In this document: piece by piece, positions 59,181 through 64,000 of the stretch
Layout: each line of letters opens with the position of its first letter
Numbering within the stretch: position 1 is the first letter of the stretch
Assembly (NCBI RefSeq): GCF_035294165.1
Contig: NZ_DATGLN010000161.1
Coordinates: 1 to 64,000 of the forward strand
DNA from: Chthonomonas sp035294165
GTDB lineage: Bacteria; Armatimonadota; Chthonomonadetes; Chthonomonadales; Chthonomonadaceae
DNA: 64,000 nt
Reading direction: 5' to 3'
Translations under genes and position numbers: made by a program
The notes under the pieces: model-generated
Database searches by the model: none
What the model was told of the DNA's origin: nothing
Seen by the model: the letters and a program-made list of their open reading frames with translations, nothing else

Positions 59181-60206
59181 ATGAGCCAGGAATATCGTGG
59201 AACCGTTTTTGTTGAAATAAAAGAGCAGCAACTTACTCCTCTAGAGTCGAACGGTTGGGTCTCACCGCAAATACAGCTTCCCCTGCTTGCCGATCAGCTT
59301 ATCCTCTCTTGGAATGTCATTATGCCGCCGCAAACCGGCATCTCCTTAGGAATCCGTGCCTTTTGCCACGATCATTGGACATCCTACTACACGGTCGCCC
59401 ACTGGTCACAAAGCCCTCAGTACTTTCCGCGGCAGAGCGTTGCCGGCCAACACGACCGCGATGGAACTATGGATACGGATGTCCTTCGTCTCACCAGACC
59501 GGCTTCAAAAGCCCAACTTCGCCTCATCTATCGAGGAGTAGCCACGCCACAATGGCCCCTTCTTGCGCTGTGCGCCACCGATACTCAGGCTTCCTTCGAC
59601 GAGCTACCGCCCTGTTCAGAAGCTTGGGGTACCGAACTGATTGTACCTGAAAAAACACAGCTCGGCTGGGACGGGGGCGCAGGGTGGTGTAGCCCAACCA
59701 GCACGGCCATGGTGCTGGCCTACTGGGCACACAAACGGCAACGCCCCGACCTCATGTATGATGTTCCGAATGTGGCCGCAGCCGTCTACGACCCTATATG
59801 GCATGGAACCGGCAACTGGCCGTTCAATACCGCCTTTGCCGGGGCGCACGCCGGAATCCGTGCCTACGTAGCACGTTTTAGCGATATCTACGAGCTTGAA
59901 CGGTGGATTCTTGCCGGTGTTCCCCCAATCGTTTCTGTCTCCTACGATCTGCTTAAAGGAAAACCGGAAGCCCACGATGCTGGGCATCTTATGGTATGCA
60001 TCGGCTTCACGAAAACAGGCGATCCCGTCTTCAACGATCCTTACTATCGTCCCGACCAGGGCGAAATGTGCCGGCGAGTTTTTCCTCGCTCGAACTTCCT
60101 AAGAGCTTGGAACCACTCTCACAAAACGGTCTACCTAATCTATCCTCAAGACCATCCAGTTCCGGAAGATCGTTTTCATCACTGGGCATCCCCAAACACC
60201 GGCTAG
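59181..60206 (+). CDS. C39-like cysteine peptidase family protein
   Basis: 341 residues from ATG 59181, with GGAG 11 bases upstream; the in-frame ATG at 59163 has none. N-terminal half (to about 145) appears to be a beta-sandwich (LILSWNVIMPPQTGISLGI). The C-terminal half is a papain-like C39_2 domain: catalytic Cys in GGAGWCSPTSTAMVLAYW, His-Asp region DAGHLMVCIGFTKTGDPVFND. No signal peptide is seen. Such proteins may be peptidases or amidases. It converges with the isomerase gene after ten bases. Confidence 0.82.
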   Translation: MSQEYRGTVFVEIKEQQLTPLESNGWVSPQIQLPLLADQLILSWNVIMPPQTGISLGIRAFCHDHWTSYYTVAHWSQSPQYFPRQSVAGQHDRDGTMDTDVLRLTRPASKAQLRLIYRGVATPQWPLLALCATDTQASFDELPPCSEAWGTELIVPEKTQLGWDGGAGWCSPTSTAMVLAYWAHKRQRPDLMYDVPNVAAAVYDPIWHGTGNWPFNTAFAGAHAGIRAYVARFSDIYELERWILAGVPPIVSVSYDLLKGKPEAHDAGHLMVCIGFTKTGDPVFNDPYYRPDQGEMCRRVFPRSNFLRAWNHSHKTVYLIYPQDHPVPEDRFHHWASPNTG

Positions 60207-60215
60207 ATCAAGCGT

Positions 60216-61079
60216 CTATTCATCGCCGAAGGCCCGATGCACAACACTTCGCGTAGCAGCGCCAACCGTACGCAATCGCTCTTCATCCGAAGCGAGATAG
60301 GCCAATTCGGCTTTGAAAGGCTCCGGGGTTACCGGCCCATCGTAGCCGATATGTCGCAGGGCACGCAGAAAGTTGGCAATATCAATAACTCCGGTCTCTC
60401 CAGGAAGCGCCCTCCGGTTGTCAATCTGCTCTTCACGGGGTATTCCGTCCGGTGCATCGTTGATATGTACATAGACCACATCCTTTTTGTGAAGCTTTCG
60501 TATCCCCTCAACAGTTCCTCCAGAGGTATACCAATGCCAACTATCCAGTAGCAATCCCACATTCGGCCCAATGGCTGCGGCCAATTCAAGCATCTTCTCC
60601 ATCGTGTAAATGAAAGGATAACGATGATTCCTGCGTGAAGTTGCCGGACCGATGAACTCTAACCCTAAATGACACTCGGACTCTGCCAAAATCTGAGCGA
60701 TGGGTTTGAAGCGCTCTATATGAAACCGCCAGTTCTCCTCAAATGTCAGTACGTCCGATGCAGGCGGCACCCATGTAGCCGTACGATGACAACCAATAGC
60801 GGCCGCAGCTTTCGCTAAGCGTGGGAGCTGAGCCAAGCCCTCCCGCCATTTTGCCTCCTCACCACGCCAGTCCACCGGCAACCCAAACGCGCCGGGGCGG
60901 ATGGCGGCATGCGCAAACAGGCTTCTAACATAATCCGCTCCCTGCTTTTCCACAAGGTCGGCCACCTCAAAGGGGTTAAACTCCACCCCCTCGAACCCAC
61001 CGATCCGAGCGGCCTCGATGGCCTCTTTCAAATTGGTAACGTGAACTCCGATAGCCCCCGGAGATAAACAGGTGAACAT
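60216..61079 (-). CDS. Sugar phosphate isomerase/epimerase family protein (TIM barrel)
   Basis: 287 residues from ATG 61079, preceded by GGGAGG. AP-endonuclease-2-like TIM barrel: AIEAARIGGFEGVEFNPFE, GCHRTATWVPPASD, LGLEFIGPATSRRN, GLLLDSWHWYTSGG and VVYVHINDAPDGIPR, GVIDIANFLRALRHIGYDGPV, with the usual metal ligands Glu, Asp-His, His and Glu (VTPEPF). The family includes xylose isomerase-like and inosose epimerases. It starts seven bases after the SMP-30 gene, in the same operon, which supports sugar-acid or keto-sugar catabolism. Substrate unknown. Confidence 0.87.
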   Translation of the reverse strand: MFTCLSPGAIGVHVTNLKEAIEAARIGGFEGVEFNPFEVADLVEKQGADYVRSLFAHAAIRPGAFGLPVDWRGEEAKWREGLAQLPRLAKAAAAIGCHRTATWVPPASDVLTFEENWRFHIERFKPIAQILAESECHLGLEFIGPATSRRNHRYPFIYTMEKMLELAAAIGPNVGLLLDSWHWYTSGGTVEGIRKLHKKDVVYVHINDAPDGIPREEQIDNRRALPGETGVIDIANFLRALRHIGYDGPVTPEPFKAELAYLASDEERLRTVGAATRSVVHRAFGDE

Positions 61080-61086
61080 GTCTCTC

Positions 61087-62103
61087 TTAACCTCCCTTTG
61101 CTCTATTTGGTGGCGCACAAAAAAGCGTTAAACCTGCTACCTTAACCCTTATTTTGTAGAGGGAATCGGTGCCAGGATCGGTTATATAAAGCGTTCGCAT
61201 ATCTCTGCCCGCAAACTCTAGATTCGTCGGCCCTTCATCCCCCTCCCCATGGCTCACCGGTAGCTGAACTTTGCGGACGATCTGCCCCTTCCCATCTAAC
61301 TCTAATACCCGATGCTGCCCGTAATGGGCGATCCATAAATGACCTTGCTTGTCTATAGCCATCCCATCTGGATGTCCGGGACCATCTGCATCAAGCGTCG
61401 CAAACACTTCCGGTAAGCTGAGATGTCCATCCTTGCGAACACGGAAACGAATAATTCTGTTTAAATTGTCCTCACAAACATAAAGCCATTTTCCATCTCC
61501 ACTAAATGCTATGCCGTTAGGAAAAGCGAGACTATCGGCTACCTTTATCGCCTTGTGGGCCACAATGTCCACCCGATAGATAGCTCCGATGCGATGCGAA
61601 GCATCGGAGCCGGTGGGGTCGGTAAAGTAAAGATATCCCTTGGGGTCAAATGCGAGATCGTTCGGCCCTCGAAAAGGTTGCCCATCACACCGGTCCACTA
61701 CAAGCTCCTGGTGTCCATCCGGATAGATACGTATAATGGCATTTCTTTCAAAATCACACGCGAAAAGAGAGCCATCTCGGAAGAACGTCATACCGTTCGT
61801 CTTGAGGAACGTAAAAGGCTTATCCCCATTGTGGTTTGCACGATAGGCGATCTCTACCTGCCCATCGGCGCTTATCCTGGTAACGTAATCCGCAGCACAG
61901 TTCGAGCAGTAGATATTTCCGTGTCCATCGTAAGCGGGTCCTTCGGGAAACCTAAAACCGGATGCTACAAGCACTAAGTCCGGATCGGCAGGAACAACAG
62001 TCTCTTGAACGTCCACAGCGCTTGCTGAGGTATAGCAAAAAATACTAAGGCATACCGTCAGCCATATCCCACCCACTCCCCTCTTATCCCGCGCAATGAG
62101 CAT
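61087..62103 (-). CDS. Exported SMP-30/gluconolactonase family protein
   Basis: 338 residues. A signal peptide (GGIWLTVCLSIFCYTSASA) exports it. Six-bladed propeller of the SMP-30 family with metal positions: Glu in GFRFPEGPAYDG, Asn in GPNDLAFDPKGYLYFTD, Asn in FPNGIAFSGDGKWLYV and Asp in HPDGMAIDKQG. These are lactonases hydrolysing aldonolactones. ATG 62103 follows GGGAAG. It probably feeds the isomerase gene downstream. Confidence 0.9.
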   Translation of the reverse strand: MLIARDKRGVGGIWLTVCLSIFCYTSASAVDVQETVVPADPDLVLVASGFRFPEGPAYDGHGNIYCSNCAADYVTRISADGQVEIAYRANHNGDKPFTFLKTNGMTFFRDGSLFACDFERNAIIRIYPDGHQELVVDRCDGQPFRGPNDLAFDPKGYLYFTDPTGSDASHRIGAIYRVDIVAHKAIKVADSLAFPNGIAFSGDGKWLYVCEDNLNRIIRFRVRKDGHLSLPEVFATLDADGPGHPDGMAIDKQGHLWIAHYGQHRVLELDGKGQIVRKVQLPVSHGEGDEGPTNLEFAGRDMRTLYITDPGTDSLYKIRVKVAGLTLFCAPPNRAKGG

Positions 62104-62186
62104 GATGCACTTCCCTTCTCGAAAACGTATTTATATTTCAGCGAGAACCGCAGATATTCCTGCAACCCACAAGCTGAAAGCTCTCT

Positions 62187-63587
62187 ATGGAACAAGAAGA
62201 TACTATCGCTGCAGTTGCTACGGCTATGGGCGAATCGGCCATCGCCATCGTCCGCCTCTCTGGCATAGCGGCTATACCTATTGCTCAACAAGTTTTCCGC
62301 GGAAAGCGTAAGGAGAATATTACCCTCCTTCCAGGCTATACAGTTCGCTTCGGTCACTTTGTTGATCTGCATGGCGAGACCATAGATCAGGGACTGCTTA
62401 CCCTCTTTCGCTCTCCCCACTCCTATACCGGTGAAGATATGGTGGAACTGTCGTGTCATGGAGGGCGTGCCATTGTCAGTCGCCTCCTGGAAACACTGCT
62501 TCAGCATGGTGCACGTTTGGCCGAACCCGGTGAATTTACCCAACGGGCCTTTTTCAACGGCAAACTGGACTTAGCCCAGGCAGAAGCGGTGGCCGATCTC
62601 GTTAAGGCGAAAACGGAACGGGCACGTCGTGTGGCGCTCAATCAACTCGAAGGCAAGTTGTCGGAAGTTATTCATCGTTTGCGTTCCGACATCATCGGGG
62701 CTTTAGCAGCCGTTGAGGTAACCATTGACTACAGCGATGAAGTAGGAGAGCTTGATTACCCAGAACTTGAGGGTCGTTTAGCCCACATCTGCCAACAAGC
62801 TCTCTGCCTTGCCAACACCGCCCACTACGGACGGATTCTGCGGGAAGGTATGCGCGTGGCCCTTATCGGTCCTCCGAACGCAGGCAAATCTTCCCTCTTA
62901 AACCAACTGCTCCAAACAGAACGTGCCATTGTAACCCCTATCCCCGGCACAACACGAGACCTCATAGAGGAATCGCTATCCATCAACGGTATTCCAATCG
63001 TGCTTACCGATACAGCGGGACTGAGAGCCACTGCCGATCCCATCGAGCGCATTGGGATAGACCTTGCCTTAAAAACTGCCGAGCAGGCCGATCTTCTGCT
63101 CTTTATCGTAGATGCATCCGACTTATCCTCCCTGAATACCCTCTCTCCACTTCCTGCCGTAGAGAGTAAAGACCGACCAGCCCTCTTTTTACTCAACAAA
63201 AAAGACCTCGTCACTAACGACGTGCTCGAACAAGCTGCCAACTTGGTGCGCCAAAAGTTTCCTCATGTCACCGACATCATCCCGATCTCGGCCCTCACCG
63301 GAGAGAACATCGAGCTGCTTCGAGATAAGCTGCAGCAGATAACGACCTCAAGCCTATATGGAGACACCGAAGGGGTTATGATCACCTCGACCCGTCATTC
63401 TCAAGCGCTTCAAGAGGCCGTTCATCACCTGCAAGAAGCTCTCACCACAACACATCAACGACTTCCTGGCGATTTCATTGCCCTAGACCTGCGAGAGGCT
63501 CTAAACGCCCTGGGTCAAATCACCGGCGAAACGGTAGACGACGAGATCATCCATCGTATTTTTCAAGACTTCTGCGTTGGCAAATAG
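62187..63587 (+). CDS. mnmE: tRNA modification GTPase MnmE
   Basis: 466 residues. N-terminal formyl-THF-binding domain (TIAAVATAMGESAIAIVRLS, GYTVRFGHFVD, HSYTGEDMVELSCHGG), helical domain, and an inserted G domain: G1 GPPNAGKSSLLNQLL, G3 DTAGLRAT, G4 NKKD. The C-terminus ends in FCVGK, the catalytic cysteine motif (normally FCIGK). With MnmG it makes the 5-carboxymethylaminomethyl uridine at position 34. No strong Shine-Dalgarno site precedes ATG 62187. Divergent from SMP-30. Confidence 0.95.
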   Translation: MEQEDTIAAVATAMGESAIAIVRLSGIAAIPIAQQVFRGKRKENITLLPGYTVRFGHFVDLHGETIDQGLLTLFRSPHSYTGEDMVELSCHGGRAIVSRLLETLLQHGARLAEPGEFTQRAFFNGKLDLAQAEAVADLVKAKTERARRVALNQLEGKLSEVIHRLRSDIIGALAAVEVTIDYSDEVGELDYPELEGRLAHICQQALCLANTAHYGRILREGMRVALIGPPNAGKSSLLNQLLQTERAIVTPIPGTTRDLIEESLSINGIPIVLTDTAGLRATADPIERIGIDLALKTAEQADLLLFIVDASDLSSLNTLSPLPAVESKDRPALFLLNKKDLVTNDVLEQAANLVRQKFPHVTDIIPISALTGENIELLRDKLQQITTSSLYGDTEGVMITSTRHSQALQEAVHHLQEALTTTHQRLPGDFIALDLREALNALGQITGETVDDEIIHRIFQDFCVGK

Positions 63588-63608
63588 ATCGACTCGCTAT
63601 TGGCTTTC

Positions 63609-63637
63609 TTGACCACTATGCGGTAAAGTGTTATAAC
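63609..63637 (+). promoter_or_regulatory. Sigma-70-type promoter at the right edge
   Basis: TTGACC (63609-63614), 17-base spacer, TATAAC (63632-63637), about 20 bases before the last start codon. Confidence 0.65.
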
Positions 63638-63653
63638 CCACACCAAAGGTTGT

Positions 63654-64000
63654 ATGGTTCTTATGTTTCCAACAACACCACGAAAACTGAAAACCGCTAT
63701 TCGCCTGCTTGGAAGCGAGAACTGGCATGCGCATACTTGGGCCACCGCAGCTTTGCAACATGCCGACCATCTAGCCTATCCACTACTTCTAGCGGCTGCA
63801 TCTGCAACAACGCCAAGCCCCCGTGCCATCTATGCAGCACTCATTCTCCATCAACTTGGCTATCCGGAAGGCGGTCAACATCTCATGCGACTTATTGACC
63901 GTCCCTTTATCCGTGAAAGTAGCTGCGCTCCTTTGCTTCGTCATGCCGTTTTGAAAACAGTGGGTTCAACACCCTTTCTTCAAAAACTGGCCACAGCCCT
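63654..64000 (+). CDS. Partial alpha-helical protein, unknown function
   Basis: Open to the window edge, 115 codons visible. ATG 63654 follows AAAGG by four bases; a second ATG at 63663 is possible. The sequence is Ala/Leu-rich with paired helices (HADHLAYPLLLAAAS, AIYAALILHQLGYPEGGQHL), suggesting a HEAT-like helical repeat protein. No family recognised. It has its own promoter and lies 66 bases after mnmE. Confidence 0.55.
   Translation, partial: MVLMFPTTPRKLKTAIRLLGSENWHAHTWATAALQHADHLAYPLLLAAASATTPSPRAIYAALILHQLGYPEGGQHLMRLIDRPFIRESSCAPLLRHAVLKTVGSTPFLQKLATA

Overview
The window most resembles the chromosome of an Armatimonadota bacterium of the Chthonomonas type. The clues are two prepilin-like secreted proteins carrying the FPVFAQAREKAR-type N-terminus, a tandem DUF1080 protein, many plant-sugar enzymes (two GH2 enzymes, galactose mutarotase, SMP-30, sugar dehydrogenases), moderate GC and good Shine-Dalgarno sites. 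This assignment is inference from gene style; no 16S gene is present. There is no rRNA, CRISPR array, prophage or intact insertion sequence. Two tRNA genes, one riboswitch and two decayed transposon remnants are visible.

Layout. 1-2.4 kb (-): two GT-C-type membrane proteins (one partial, one YfhO-like). 2.5-3.7 kb (+): purine/MTA phosphorylase and RidA. 3.8-10.2 kb (-): an operon holding a fused sugar-binding-protein/permease gene, a tyrosine recombinase, an excisionase-like HTH gene, a second sugar permease and ftsY. 10.3-13.9 kb: small secreted or membrane proteins plus rluD and rsmG. 13.9-14.1 kb (-): tRNA-Ser(CGA) and tRNA-Arg(CCU). 14.2-26 kb: an ornithine-cyclodeaminase family gene, thrC with a divergent dprA-like gene and a one-polypeptide kinase/response regulator, a DUF1080 protein, an HD protein with tgt, an aldo/keto reductase, rsmI and an SDR. 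26-33 kb: GH2 galactosidase-like enzyme, mutarotase, an unusually long alcohol dehydrogenase, rdgB and rph.

33-40 kb (+): amt, preceded by what looks like a solo 3' end of a TnpB-type element, then a TPP-riboswitch operon (prepilin-like protein, thiamine pyrophosphokinase, sodium/solute symporter), a Gfo/Idh/MocA oxidoreductase, and a second prepilin-like gene with a lipoprotein gene behind a near-consensus promoter. 40-47.8 kb (-): YggT, TPR and HEAT-repeat proteins, gatB, a GH2 beta-mannosidase and a MarR regulator with palindromic candidate operators. 48-53 kb: DUF58, TlpA-like, D-threonine-aldolase-like, proline dehydrogenase and a PAS-GGDEF protein. 53-64 kb: a decayed tnpB, lpdA with an orphan BMP lipoprotein, HDOD, a HEXXH protein, a pyrK-like reductase, a C39-like protein, a sugar isomerase, SMP-30, mnmE and a truncated helical protein.

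The strongest candidates for something new are: the TPP-riboswitch operon in which a secreted prepilin-like gene precedes thiamine pyrophosphokinase and a candidate thiamine or precursor symporter; the recombinase plus HTH pair wired by a start/stop overlap into a sugar ABC-transporter operon whose subunits are themselves unusual; and the solo structured transposon end in the amt leader. All homology statements come from reading motifs by eye, with no database search.
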